Shown here: in pieces, positions 36,201 through 48,299 of the stretch | Numbering within the stretch: the stretch's first letter is position 1 | Layout: every line of letters begins with the position of its first letter | Origin: Berghia stephanieae | Lineage: Eukaryota; Mollusca; Gastropoda; Nudibranchia; Aeolidiidae | Assembly: GCA_034508935.3 (NCBI GenBank) | Contig: CM067448.1 | Location: forward strand, 59,692,559 to 59,756,558 | Direction: 5' to 3' | DNA length: 64,000 bases | The notes under the pieces: generated by a model | The model's database searches: none | Told to the model about the DNA's origin: nothing | The model's input: only the letters and a program-made list of their open reading frames with translations | Translations under genes and position numbers: made by a program

Positions 36201-36296
36201 GCTTTCAAGGAAGAGCTCCTGATATCATCAGGCAGGAAGCCAGCACCTCCACTCCAACCTCCCGCCATTTGCGATGACATCACAGGTAATGACTAA
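36201..36296 (+). CDS. TRPC: TRPC last exon (to first stop)
   Basis: Acceptor tttgttggtcag, phase 0 in. It encodes AFKEELLISSGRKPAPPLQP then PAICDDITGND and TAA. The adjoining coiled-coil exon ends in phase 0, so the reading is unambiguous. Spliced in-window length with one S4 exon is 1341 nt (446 residues plus stop). The same frame remains open after the stop, and the sequence from 36285 looks like a donor (ACAG|gtaatg), so the true C-terminus is uncertain. Confidence 0.85.
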   Translation, partial: AFKEELLISSGRKPAPPLQPPAICDDITGND

Positions 36297-36401
36297 TCAG
36301 ATTCGCCGGCCAGATCACCAAGATCACCAAGGTCACCAAGGTCACCTAGATCCCCTGCCTTATCCAATGAAATAATTCAAGAAGTTCCCGCAGTTGAGTG
36401 A
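36297..36401 (+). CDS. In-frame Ser-Pro-Arg tail after the TRPC stop
   Basis: Directly after TAA the same frame reads SDSPARSPRSPRSPRSPRSP then ALSNEIIQEVPAVE and TGA. The 15 bases 36285-36299 begin GT and end in CA; shifting one base gives GT..AG over 36286-36300, and removing a 15-base GT-AG block keeps the frame. Low-complexity SPR repeats look protein-like, but no homologue is recognised. It may be 3' UTR, a read-through extension or an alternative end. Confidence 0.35.
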   Translation, partial: SDSPARSPRSPRSPRSPRSPALSNEIIQEVPAVE

Positions 36402-36403
36402 AA

Positions 36404-36409
36404 AATAAA
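36404..36409 (+). terminator. TRPC poly(A) signal
   Basis: AATAAA three bases after the second stop (TGA) and about 108 nt after the first. It marks the probable end of the TRPC transcript; no further tail exon was found downstream. Confidence 0.6.
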
Positions 36410-36637
36410 TATTTCATTGATACAGATTTTTTATAATGTTATAACTTGAATTAAAACAATGATTTCAAATTGATATAAAATGTTTAACTGCGTCAGAAAG
36501 AAAGCCAAAAGCTATGAAAATATTTTCGATTGGTAATTTCCTATAAAAATATTTGGTGTGGGGAACTTTCCAGTTTGTTTTATTGTTATTATTGTTATCT
36601 TTGTTATTGTTAAAATTATTGTTATTGTTATTATTGA

Positions 36638-36639
<2 letters not shown>

Positions 36640-36713
<74 letters not shown>

Positions 36714-36735
36714 TATTATTATTATTATTATTATT
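36640..36735. repeat. (ATT)n microsatellite
   Basis: Near-pure TTA array just 3' of the TRPC gene. Confidence 0.97.
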
Positions 36736-37795
36736 AATGTTTCATTTGAATTCAAAAAGATGTATCACGAGATTATAGTTTTGTCCTTTGTCATTTCACT
36801 CTTTCTCTCTCAAGTTGATGGTTTTAAATTTAAACAGTTTGGTACCGACGTGCACTTATTTGCAGGTCTGATAATCCACATCATTTCGGGTTCATTCTTG
36901 TAATGGATAACTCAAAAAAGGACTCAACACATTATCCATAACAACAATGTCAAATCAGACCCATAATTGCGTTCGGATGTTAGACCTGCATATATGTATA
37001 CATCATTTCGTGCATATTTAAATGATATACTTTTTCAATCGTATCTATTTGTGTTTTGTGCTCTTTTGTGATCACTTTTTTTATTTATTGATGAATATGT
37101 TGTTGACAGTATAGAACTTTATGTGACCTGTTATTTTCTTTCTTTTGTTTTTCCTTTTTTTGGTGTTTTTAATCACGTGATCTCAAACATGAATTGATTT
37201 CTTTCCAAACATTAATTATGATTGATTTACTAATCAAAATGTAACCAACTCATTTTAATATTCTTTTTTTTCTTCAAGATGATTAATTTTACATTTTCAT
37301 AATTTGGATAAGTTTTCATTCTCATTCATTACATTGAAAGGTTGAAGTGTGTCACAAATTAGTTTGGAAATAGATTAAGTCTACATACGACCAGTCGAAT
37401 ACTTGATGAAGGTAAAATTTCAAATGTAAGATTTAGAGGGGAAAAAACTGTTATTTGATTATACATATCTCTTTTCTGACGACAACATGAGAGTCAAATA
37501 TTTTCTTTGAATATGGCAAATGTGAGGAAAATTTAGGACCCTTCATTATTGTTAATTTGGCTTATAATATTATGTAAAGATTTTCCTTTACATTAGTGGT
37601 ACGATAAGTAAGGGAGAGGAAAAAAACAGCTCCAGGTGTTTCCATGGGTTAAAATAAAGATATATACTGATAACTAAATACCTTAACCCCTCATGTATTA
37701 TACTAAATTTATCACCAAGTTTTAATAACCATTGTTTGTGGGATTGAGAGAAAGAAATAAAGATGGAAAGAGAACAAGCAAGTGAGGTAATGAAA
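36736..37795. other. Intergenic, nothing recognised
   Basis: AT-rich single-copy DNA after the TRPC gene. Short ORFs (for example one reading through 36735-36903) have no recognisable domain. Confidence 0.5.
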
Positions 37796-37799
37796 GAGA

Positions 37800-37804
37800 G
37801 GAGA

Positions 37805-37858
<54 letters not shown>

Positions 37859-37886
37859 AGAGAAGAGAGAGAAGAGAGAGAGAGAG
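37800..37886. repeat. (GA)n microsatellite
   Basis: AG dinucleotides with a few AAGAGA breaks. Confidence 0.97.
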
Positions 37887-38484
37887 GTGTTATTCATCAG
37901 TAGCTCGGAAGTCCTATTTAGAGTACTTGTATATTTTTCTTTGTTTGTTTGTTAGTTTGATCCTTATGCATTTTGTTGATAACTCAAATTGATTAATATT
38001 TCATTGACCATGATGCTTTCATTTAATGTGTTTATAATTTACTATTTTATACGTCTCATCCCCCCCCCCCCCCCATTCTAATTTTAATGGGAATGATCTA
38101 TATTAACTTTCCATGTGCTCGATGCTAGGACTTCATAATAATGTCACTGGCTCGATGTCATTGGTCACATTGCAAAATGTGCTCAAGGTGACCCACTTAT
38201 TGAAAATGGTTCACAGCTTTTAAATATCTAACATCACGATTGGTCACGTGTGTATATTTACAACTTTCATAAACAAAGCAGCGTATTTTCATTTGTTAAG
38301 AAATATCCAATCGTTGGACAGCAACAAATCATGTGATTGATGACAGGGTTGGACGAAAACATGAATATAGATCGCTCCCATTGAATCATCATTCTATGTA
38401 TAAATATAATAATATAAAAGCTATGATTAATCCAGCCTTTTCAATAGGATTATGACCCAATTTATACCGTTATCAACACATGTG

Positions 38485-38561
38485 CTGCCGTTTTATTAAA
38501 TAACACAGTATGTGCTATTTGGTTAACATTGCATATACTGTGTTTTTAAAAACAACGGCAG
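38485..38561. other. 77-nt hairpin
   Basis: CTGCCGTTTTATTAAATAAC then ACAGTAT pairs with ATACTGTGTTTTTAAAAACA then ACGGCAG around a loop of about 20 nt; about 25 of 31 positions pair. The size resembles a pre-miRNA, but it could be a tiny foldback repeat. Confidence 0.4.
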
Positions 38562-38735
38562 AATGAGTGAAACATAAGAAAACTCATTTAGCCCTATATT
38601 CATTACGAGGCTATCGTATAAATTATATAATAATAATAATAATAATAAAATAGTTATCCAAGGTACACACTACACACCAGACAGCTAATAATTTTATCAT
38701 CAGCACAGTAAAATGGGAAATGTTGTACACACACT

Positions 38736-38760
38736 CTTCTCTCTCTCTCTCTCTCTCTCA

Positions 38761-38853
<93 letters not shown>
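38736..38853. repeat. (CT)n microsatellite
   Basis: CT array of about 118 bp with two interruptions. Confidence 0.97.
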
Positions 38854-38856
<3 letters not shown>

Positions 38857-39059
38857 ACTATTTTAAACTTTTTTTTTTTGTAAATTTAGTCGTTTCCTCT
38901 GAAACTTTAATTTTCGACGTCATACCATGCCAAATTGACGCTGGGTCACATTTTCAATTATAAAAAAACTAAAACACTATGAAAGGAGTCTGATTACTGC
39001 TTCATTACATTCCTTATCACATGAAGCCAATCAATTGTACAATGAATGTGTGGTTTGGT

Positions 39060-39370
39060 TGTCGTTGTTGTTGTTTTGTTTTTGTTTTGTTGTTTTGTTT
39101 TGTTTTGTTGTTTTTTTTTGGGTTTTTTTTGGGGGGGGGGGGGTTGTTTTCTGTTGTTTTTTGTTTGTTTTTTCGTTTGTTTGTTTTTTCTTGGGGTTGC
39201 TTTCGTTTTGTTTTGGTTTTTTTTTGGGGGGGGGTTGTTTTTCTTTTTGCTTATTTGACGGGGTTTTTTTTTTTTTGTTGTTTTTATTTTTGTTCGTTCT
39301 ATTTTTGTTTATGTTCGTCTATTTTTCTTCTTTTTTTTCATTTTGTATTTTGTATTGGGGGGGGGGGATT
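39060..39370. repeat. Three successive T-run/G-run tracts
   Basis: GTTTTGTTTT-type DNA with G-runs at about 39130, 39226 and 39357. Confidence 0.9.
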
Positions 39371-39662
39371 TTTTCAATCAAATTATTGTTCACCACCAGC
39401 AACAACACTACCACCGAACACTCACATACAATATTACCCATATTTTTGTGAAAGTTCTGAGTGTAAATGTTTCGTTGTGGTCATGTTATTTCAAAGGGTT
39501 TAATAGTAATATTATTATAAAGAGTAAATAGACCTTATGTATCCAGTTCACCTCAATAATTAAATTGATGCCTTCTTAAAATGACTACCAAAGTAACCAT
39601 CATTTAGTTTCGTACTATTAATTCTCTCCTTACCAAACTAACCATCATTTAGTTTCGTACTA

Positions 39663-39911
39663 TTAATTCTCTCCTTACCGAGCCTTTTCAGTATCTTCCC
39701 AAAAATGGCAGGCTTACCTACCCAGCAGAAAAATTGCCTTTTTAAACTCAAACAATGTCTCTACAAAACAACTTTATGTTCTTATTAATTAAACAAAGAT
39801 CATTCTTCAAAGTTTATGATGTGCAAAAGAAATCTGGAGAAGAAAAATTGTATAGACACTGTGTTGTAACAAATGTGACGAGTTTGCTGTAGATGGTAAG
39901 GAGAGTGTTAA
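39663..39911. mobile_element. Family D piggyBac-like MITE with duplicated left end
   Basis: TTAATTCTCTCCTTACCGAG at the left and GATGGTAAGGAGAGTGTTAA at the right. The first 45 bp, with TTAATTCTCTCCTTACCAAA, are also duplicated at 39618. Confidence 0.85.
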
Positions 39912-39953
39912 TGTTTTAAAAGACCTGCATTCATAGAGGCCCAAACATGGGCC

Positions 39954-40216
39954 TTAACCCTCTCCTTGCCAACCATAGGAAATCGTCACATTCGTTACGA
40001 TACAACCAACATTTTTCTTATTCAAATTTCTTTTGTACATCATAAAATTTAATGGAAATGAACAGTGTGTTGTAAAGCATGTTTTGCTGAAGAAACTATG
40101 TTTCTCAAGAATTTTACTGCTATCGTGTCAGAGTGAAAAAAATATCTATTTTTTTTGTTAGTTGGGTGTGAAGTTTTGGGGGAAATCCTGAAAATGGCTG
40201 GTGACGAGAGATTTAA
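39954..40216. mobile_element. Family D piggyBac-like MITE
   Basis: TTAACCCTCTCCTTGCCAAC at the left; the right end GCTGGTGACGAGAGATTTAA is eroded. Contains GTCACATTCGTTACGATACA. Confidence 0.85.
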
Positions 40217-40449
40217 ATATCTATTCAGATTTCAGATTCAGATCGTTTCCCATCTGATGAATATTATGATGACCATGTTAATTTGAATCTACTCAGCATT
40301 CGTTATAATATTATTTCGTAATATAACTTCAAATTCACAAGCGCACATTAGCACCATTCATTTCCGAGTACTATCTAGTCTATACTTTTCATTTTCCATT
40401 GATTATGATAATAATATATGTTTTGTTTTGTTTGTTTTTGTTGTAGTTT

Positions 40450-40545
40450 CTGGGGCGGCGGGGGTTGTTTATTTGTTGGGGGTTTTTTTTCGTTTTTTTT
40501 TTTTTTTGTTTTTTTTTTGGGGGGGGGGGGGGTTGTTTATTTCAT
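40450..40545. repeat. T-run/G-run tract
   Basis: T-runs followed by about 14 G. Confidence 0.9.
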
Positions 40546-40833
40546 TTTTTTATTTGTTATGTTTTAGTTGATTATTTTTTGTTTGTTTATTTTTGTTCTT
40601 TTTTTTCATTTTTGTTGTTGTTTTTTGTTTGTTTGTTTTTCTTTTGTTAAAAGGATACAAGTCAATTTTCATGACTTCGAAAGATCATTGATCGTGGTTG
40701 TCAGAGAAACCAAAAAAAAATTAAAAAATTACAAAGTCTAAAATCAAATCATTTTTCCTGTCACATTAACACTTGCCCAGTTTCTTTCAATAAAAGATGT
40801 TGTTTATATTTCTGCCATTGATTCTAAAAATGT

Positions 40834-41072
40834 GACCCACACTCTCTATCCGGATTTATGCCGGAGTAAATGATGTTTTTGGAAATTAAAATTTATGCCA
40901 AAAATGTTCATAATCACATGATATTTTAAATTTGAGAAGCGTTATAAAGGTGTATCTATTCTTTACTTTCAATATTGGATTTGTCAGTTGTCACAAGTTA
41001 AGGCCAAAATCCAAGTTTTCCGCATCTATTTCACTCTAACACAAAACCGTATTGAGTCGATCGGTCACAAAT
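40834..41072. mobile_element. Divergent family A MITE
   Basis: GTGACCCACACTCTCTATCC at the left and AAACCGTATTGAGTCGATCG then GTCAC at the right. The spacing of about 240 bp matches the family, but the interior is strongly diverged. Confidence 0.6.
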
Positions 41073-41136
41073 ACCATGTACACAATTTGTTATATATAAT
41101 TATTATATTTAAAAAAATGTTAAAAAATAAAAAAAT

Positions 41137-41141
<5 letters not shown>

Positions 41142-41228
<87 letters not shown>
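41142..41228. repeat. (AT)n microsatellite
   Basis: About 43 TA dinucleotides. Confidence 0.97.
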
Positions 41229-41231
<3 letters not shown>

Positions 41232-41434
41232 GAAATCTTTGCATTATATATCGCCAGGCTTTTTGTTTTAATTAATTTTACCTAATGATTAAATCAAAGT
41301 GACCGTATTTCTTCTTTGGTTAGTCTAAACAGACCAAAGTGCAAACCTGATTCTAGCCATACCCTTCGTAAAATCATAGCCTAATCTTTTCTTTAAATAA
41401 AGAATTGGCCCAAGTAGCCCTTGCTGGCGTAAGT

Positions 41435-41755
41435 AACCCCAATACTCTTCAACAGTCGTAACGTCACTTCCTTCCTCATGACGCATGGTAACTTAGTAAC
41501 ACTGGCCTAAACTATCGGAACAATGGCGGACGCCCGTATGAAATATTTCTCTCGCGAGCATAAAAGCGTATCCAGAGGAAAAAAAAAACACATAAATTTG
41601 ATCATGTTTTGACTTTTACACATTCTGATCACAAGGCATATGAAAAGTTCTAGCCAGCATGAAGAATAAAAAGTAATGATTGTCTTTGTTTAGAACCAAG
41701 ATGGCCGCCGTTGCCGGGCGGCGTGACATCAGACTACCGAATCCAATTAAGGTAG
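41435..41755 (-). repeat. Dispersed repeat G, copy 2 (inverted)
   Basis: Reverse complement of 24235-24565. Contains CAAGATGGCCGCCGTTG and CAATGGCGGACGC, YY1-like motifs. One copy is in a TRPC intron and one is downstream of the gene. Confidence 0.85.
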
Positions 41756-42349
41756 GGAGCTCAATCTTTAAAATGAAACTTTAAACATCAAGTTGACCCG
41801 GACCTAAGACCGATTCCAGATGACTAATCACAAATCATATTCGCTATTGGAAAAAAAAAAACTGTTTGGTTGACCCGCTAAACCACACAGTTTGTTCTGC
41901 AATAGGGAAGAATTCTCGTGGCGTCACATTCTCTTCTTTTCTGGTTCCAAAATCCTTGGAAGTATGTATGTATTATATCGAGGTGAACGTGATGCTTTTA
42001 ATTCAATTTAAGCCTAACGGATAGAATTAAAGATTATATTACTTGAGTTAGCGTTTCAAAACCAAATAATATGAAGATTGATGGTATTTTGTTTAATGTT
42101 ATCCGAACGGAATTTTTTAAGTATGCATCACATGGTATTTGTCGATTGTACAAACGTGGTTATTCATGTTCATATTTATAATGTTTTTGACTATCTATGA
42201 TATTCTTGTTTCTATTTTGATAAATTCCATACTATATAATATTACTCATGTCTACAGCTATCTATTATGCATGATGATTATGCATCATCTGTGAAACATA
42301 TAAATATTTTATTTATTTGTTGGGTTTGTTTTTTTTTCTTCATCTAGAC

Positions 42350-42903
42350 CGGTCTATATTCTTATACTCTCCTTTTCCTTTCCTTTTTTTAAAAACCGGT
42401 TTGTAGGTTCTTGTATTCTTTTGGGGACGGAAGGGGGTTATTTCTGTTTTTCCTTTTCCTTTCCTTTTTTTAAAAACCGGTTTGTAAGTTCTTGTATTCT
42501 TTTGGGGACGGAAGGGGGTTATTTCTGTTTTTCCTTTTCCTTTCCTTTTTTTAAAAACCGGTTTGTAAGTTCTTGTATTCTTTTGGGGACGGAAGGGGGT
42601 TATTTCTGTTTTTTCCTTTTCCTTTCCTTTTTTTAAAAACCGGTTTGTAAGTTCTTGTATTCTTTTGGGGACGGAAGGGGGTTATTTCTGTTTTTCCTTT
42701 TCCTTTCCTTTTTTTAAAAACCGGTTTGTAAGTTCTTGTATTCTTTGGGGACGGAAGGGGGTTATTTCTGTTTTTCCTTTTCCTTTCCTTTTTTTAAAAA
42801 CCGGTTTGTAAGTTCTTGTATTCTTTTGGGGACGGAAGGGGTTATTTCTGTTTTTCCTTTTCCTTTCCTTTTTAAAAAAAAACAGGTTTGTAGTTTGTTG
42901 TAT

Positions 42904-42937
<34 letters not shown>

Positions 42938-42960
42938 GGGGGGGGGGGGGGGGGTAGGGG
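42350..42960. repeat. 81-bp minisatellite, about seven units
   Basis: The unit contains GGGGACGGAAGGGGGTTATT, TCTGTTTTTCCTTTTCC and TTAAAAACCGGTTTGTAAG. Copies are nearly identical, implying recent expansion. 81 is a multiple of three, so one frame stays open with a 27-residue repeat (GTEGGYFCFSFSFPFF..). The array ends in about 30 T and 18 G. Confidence 0.96.
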
Positions 42961-43144
42961 GTTATTTCTGTTTTTGTTGTGTTGTGTTTTTTTGTTTTGT
43001 TTTTCTTGTTTGTTTGTTTTTAGTGTCTTATTTGGGGGGTTTTATTATCTGTTTATAATTATTATTTTCTCATTTTTGGAGAGGGATTATTTATCATTGT
43101 CTTGTTTGTTTGGGATTTTTAAAATTATTATTTTTACTTGGTAA

Positions 43145-43900
43145 AAATTGACATACACGACAGGGAGAAGGAATAGTGCGAAATCTCCTTTCGCCTGTAA
43201 AAGAATTAAATATTCTGTGACTTTTTTGCGTGTCTATGAGGTGGTTTCAAAACCATCAGCAAAATTGTGATCTTTTCTTATTTTGTTGCAATAATCATCT
43301 TTTGATACTTGATCCACTCCGTTATTCTATATTTGACACATTACACAATCTTCTTTTCCTTCTTCTTCTTCTTTGCAATCCTTGTTTAAATATATGTACA
43401 GTGGAATCTTGATAAAAGCCCAGCACCGCCGGACCAAAGAGATTTGTTGATTTTAAACAAGGTTGACTTTATCCATTATCAATAGAACACACTTGGATAA
43501 AGAAAAGAAAACGAAAATTTTAGACCAATAAGAGGTGTTGACTTAAAGCAGAAAATGACTTTAAGAGTGTTGATTTCATGCGGATTCCACTGTCTTAACA
43601 TATATAATGTATCAGTTCGCCATAACATAAATACAAATACACAACGTGTGGAAATGTGTGCCTTAAGGACAACATTTTCAAGGAAAAATAAGGGCCAAAA
43701 CCCACAGAAAGCCCCCCCCCCCCCCCCCCCACCCCCATTATGATTGAAAACATCACTTGGGTTAATATCTATTGTTGTGTTCCTCTTTTTAAAATGTATC
43801 ATATTCAATGTTTCTATTAAGTTCCTTTAACAGAACATGCTAGTCTGAGACTGGCGTGAGTATTCGCAAAGAATTTGTAAACGTAGGTGCGTTCAATTTT
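43145..43900. other. Intergenic, nothing recognised apart from a C-run
   Basis: No element or exon supported. A run of about 18 C lies at 43712. Confidence 0.5.
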
Positions 43901-43906
43901 ATGTCA

Positions 43907-43907
43907 G

Positions 43908-43940
<33 letters not shown>

Positions 43941-44276
43941 AGAAGAAGAAGAGAAGAAGAAGAAGAAGAAGAAGAAGAAGAAGAAGAAGAAGAAGAAGAA
44001 GAAGAAAAGAAGAAGAAAGAAGAAGAGAAGAAGAAGAGAAGAATGAAGAAGAGAAGAAGAAGAAGAAGAAGAAGAAGAAGATAGAAGAAGAAGAAGAAGA
44101 AGAAGAAGAAGAAGAAGAAGAAGAAGAAGAAGAAGAAGAAGAAAGAAGAAGAAGAAGAAGAAGATGATGATGATGATGAATGAATGAGAAGAAGAAGAAG
44201 AAGAAGAAGAAGAAGAAGAAGAAGAGAAGAAGAAGAAGAAGAAGAAGAAGAAGAAGAAGAAGAAGAAGAAGAAGAT
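43907..44276. repeat. (GAA)n array, about 370 bp
   Basis: Nearly pure purine GAA repeat with short slips and a small GAT block at 44164. Long purine mirror repeats form H-DNA. Lys/Glu/Arg ORFs here are artefacts. Confidence 0.98.
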
Positions 44277-44842
44277 TTTTGTTTAATGTTTTTTATGGAT
44301 TATGTTGGGGCATTTTCTTGAGTCTCCATCGTACAGTTAATTTATTTCATTATGTTCATTTTTCAAAGATCGTTTACAAAACATAGGCAAACCCACAACA
44401 GTGGACTCCTAGTAGTAAAGTATATACATATATACTATTCATCTCAAAATATCACAACAAATATTAATCTCAGTGTTAATATGCATATCAAAATCACCCT
44501 CCCCCCTCCCTCTCACTTACTTACCATTAACCTGTTGGTCACTGAAAATAATCAAATACCTACTTTTCAATCAATGTGTCTCCATCCCTCAACGAAATCT
44601 TACTCGACTCAGGTGAAAATGAGTTCTTGATTGCCTACTCATATTTATTTTCAATGTTTATGAGTTGATCTAAAAATTGCTATGTAAATATGATATGGAG
44701 CTAAATAAAAGTAAAGCGCAGAATCCTAGAAATACATTTATCAACTCATCTGTTTCCATCTCTGGGAGCTCTACTTTAGAGTTTTATTTCAATACAAAGT
44801 GTTGTCAAAGATCGGTATTGATATTTACATAGTTCCATATTG

Positions 44843-44846
<4 letters not shown>

Positions 44847-44930
<84 letters not shown>

Positions 44931-44932
44931 GT
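44847..44932. repeat. (AT)n microsatellite
   Basis: TA array with one ATAATATATT break. Confidence 0.97.
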
Positions 44933-45084
44933 TACGGGGTCATAATACACCAGTATTGTTGTCATATTGTGATATTATGTTATAAAACATGTTATAAACC
45001 AATTACACATTAATGTTGTTATTTTTATGTTACTTATTACATAGTTAATACAAATGACGTTTCCTGCACTACTCTCAAACTTCT

Positions 45085-45209
45085 ACTACTATTCCACACT
45101 ACTACTACTACTACTACTACTACTATTTACTACTACTACTACTACTATACTACTACACTACTACTACTACTACTACTACACTACTACTACTACTTACTAT
45201 CTGCCACCA

Positions 45210-45280
<71 letters not shown>

Positions 45281-45377
45281 TTACTACTATTACAACAACT
45301 ACTACTACTACTACTACTACTACTAACTACTACTACTATACTACTACTACTACTACTACGACTACTACTACTACTAT
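45085..45377. repeat. (ACT)n array
   Basis: ACT/CTA repeats with slips and a CACCACAC patch; ends in a small CTATAGTAG palindrome. Confidence 0.97.
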
Positions 45378-45775
45378 AGTAGTATTTTTCGTGTATTTAT
45401 TTGCTTTGGTTTCGTTTATTTTGCTTTATATTTGTTTTCTTAATCAAAGTAATATAAATATACCATTGTTATGATACCATTTATGTATCATTCTTTGATA
45501 CATCATCATATTATTAATCTATGATCAAAAGATTTCGCACAACAAGTCCACCTTAGTGGACCTTTTTCATATTGAAGAGTATCCGGCACAAAGTCGCATC
45601 TCTCCCTGCCATCAACCAAAAACCCTTATTTATCACAATAATATATTATTATGTGTTTCATTATAAATTATGTGTTGTGTTCATTGCAAACTCTTGTTTA
45701 CAATAATATCATTATTTTGTTATTTAAAGTCAGTATTGTATGTAGATGAATGCCGTGCATTCATATATATTGTAT

Positions 45776-45776
<1 letters not shown>

Positions 45777-45822
<46 letters not shown>

Positions 45823-45823
45823 T
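45777..45823. repeat. (CT)n microsatellite
   Basis: CT dinucleotides; the ORF running through it has no recognisable domain. Confidence 0.97.
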
Positions 45824-46249
45824 CAATCGATAAAATGCCCGTCTGGCCAAGAAATTCGCATAGCTATCATGCTCAATGACAATGACTCTTTTAATCTAAA
45901 AATATCAGCCAATCAATATACTCTGTTGGTATCTATTAAATGTTTACAGTGCAAAATATGTACTTATTCGTTTCCTCCGTTTAAGAATGAGACAAGGGCA
46001 ATGAAGACCCAATGCTCTGTTCTACATAGAGGAAAATGGCATTCATTGTGCTTTGACTGCAAGAATAAGATTCCGGAGAAATAGCAACAATCTGTCTGCA
46101 AAATATTTATAAAATTTAGCTTTTTTTTTTTTTTTAGACAACGTAGATTTTTTTTCTTTTCCTAATTGAAAAATAATAATTTTATACTCAATCTGACAGA
46201 CATTATGGCACAGTTTCTTTGAATGTTTAATTAATAAGACCATAAATTG

Positions 46250-46340
46250 TTTTTTTAAAGAGATTGTTTGAGTTTTAAAAATTCATTTTCTGCTGGGTAA
46301 CCCTGCCACATTTTGGAAAATACTGAAAGGAGGGAGTTAA
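46250..46340. mobile_element. Family D right-end fragment
   Basis: TTTTCTGCTGGGTAACCCTG and AAATACTGAAAGGAGGGAGT then TAA match the right end of the 23500-23728 and 39663 copies. Confidence 0.6.
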
Positions 46341-46579
46341 AAAAACATGGTTAAATAAATGGCACTTCAGAAAAAATTTACAAACTTAAATTAAGTTTTA
46401 GGTAAATTAATATTAAGCACCAAAATCATACCGATTTATACCGATTAGAGGTTAAGGTAACAAACAGACAGAGACGGGTTATGGAATTTGTCACAATATA
46501 AATGTTATCAAAGTTTGTGTTTTGTTTGCCATCTCTTAAGTTTGGTTTTATTTTTGCTTCTTTCGTAGTTATTTTATTT

Positions 46580-47160
46580 TTGCTTTATTGGGGGTTTTTT
46601 CTTGGGGTTTTTTTTATTTTATTTTTTGGGGGGGGGGGGGGGGGGGAGGGGCGTTGTTGTGGGGGGGGGGGGGGGGTTGTTGTTTTTTGTTTTGTTTTTG
46701 GATGGTTTTTTTTTTTTTTTTTTTTTTAAAGTTTTTTTTTTTTGTTGTTGTTGTTGTTTTGTTAATAAACTCAAATCGTACCATATCACATTTTGCAATG
46801 CTTTATTTTTCTTTGTTAAAATCATATCACCATTATAACACGGGCACTTGATCTCTTACAGACAGTTTTATTCACAGTGGTTTTCAGATTACTTGATGGA
46901 TCATTTTCAGTTTCATTTTTATTTCAAGGGGTTTTTTGTTTGGGTTGGGTTTTTTTTTTATCTATTTTTTTTTTTTTTTGGCCGGGGGGGGGGGGGGGGG
47001 GGGTTAGTTCGTTCTTTTTTGGTGAGGGGGGGGGGGGGGAGGATGTTTTTTGGTTGTTTTTGTGTGTTTTTTTTTTTTTGTTTTTTTGTTGGGTTTCTTT
47101 GGTGGGTGTTTTTATTTGGGGGAGGGGTTACTTTGTTGTTGTTGTTTTGTTATAGTTTTG
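46580..47160. repeat. Cluster of T-run/G-run tracts
   Basis: Four G-runs of 10-20 bases (46626, 46660, 46985, 47027) alternating with long T-runs. Gly/Phe ORFs here are artefacts. Confidence 0.92.
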
Positions 47161-47340
47161 CTTTTCTTTCATAATTTTATTCTTATGGCCTCGGCGGAGG
47201 TATCTCCATTGTCGAAAACGTCATAAATTAATGAATGTGACTCGTCGTTTCTATTCGGCATTATCTCTCGGTGACCTTGACCTTGATACTGAAAAGTGGT
47301 GTTATTGTTCAAATTATAAAGTGGGAGATAGCATATTTGA

Positions 47341-47576
47341 TTAACTCACTCAATCCTATAGATTTTTGCTACTTTTCAAAATTGAAAAAAAAATGTATTC
47401 AAAATGAGCATGTACATAGATAGATATTTTTTTTCAACTACCATTAACATGCAAAAACTAAAAACATTAGCTTTGATACTACGCCTATAATTTGTCTCAT
47501 AAAAATGTAATAAATAGGGTAAAAGTAGCCCGGGGTAAACTACGGATATAGTCGGTGTTAGGGTTGAGTGAGTTAA
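47341..47576. mobile_element. Family E MITE flanked by TTAA (inverted)
   Basis: TTAACTCACTCAATCCTATA at the left and GGTGTTAGGGTTGAGTGAGT then TAA at the right. The interior is the reverse complement of 15038-15275. Confidence 0.9.
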
Positions 47577-47670
47577 CGGTTTCATAAACGAGATGGAATG
47601 TGATGTCCTCAACTGCAAACACTTAACGTATTTTAAATTGTGATTGATTTGAATTTATTTTCAATTCCAA

Positions 47671-47706
47671 TATTATTATATTATTATTATATTATTATTA
47701 TTATTA

Positions 47707-47787
<81 letters not shown>

Positions 47788-47815
47788 TATTATTATTATA
47801 TTATTATTATTATTA

Positions 47816-47884
<69 letters not shown>

Positions 47885-47901
47885 TATTATTATTATTATT
47901 A

Positions 47902-47940
<39 letters not shown>

Positions 47941-48089
47941 CATTATTATTATTATATATTATTATTATTATATTATTATTATTATATTATTATTATTATT
48001 ATATATTATTATTATTATTATTATTATTATATTATTATTATTATCATCATATTATTATTATTATTATTATCATATTATTATTATCATTA

Positions 48090-48137
<48 letters not shown>

Positions 48138-48185
48138 CATTATTATTATTATTATCATTATTATTATTATCATTATTATATATTA

Positions 48186-48243
<58 letters not shown>

Positions 48244-48262
48244 TATTATTATTATTATTATT
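47671..48262. repeat. (ATT)n array, about 590 bp
   Basis: Imperfect TTA/ATT repeats with TATATT and ATC variants, ending at a T/G tract with about 15 G. Confidence 0.98.
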
Positions 48263-48299
48263 TGTTTGTTTGGTGGGGGGGGGGGGGGTTGTTTTGTTT

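Noticed and set aside
42421-42957. Open frame with a repeated 27-residue peptide (GTEGGYFCFSFSFPFF..)
   Set aside because: It is a by-product of an 81-bp minisatellite whose unit is a multiple of three. No splice sites, no start context and no domain; length variation is in the DNA repeat.
45746-46084. 112-codon ORF with several Cys (KCLQCKIC, CFDCKNK)
   Set aside because: It starts in a CT microsatellite. The Cys spacing does not form a known zinc-finger pattern and there is no supporting context.
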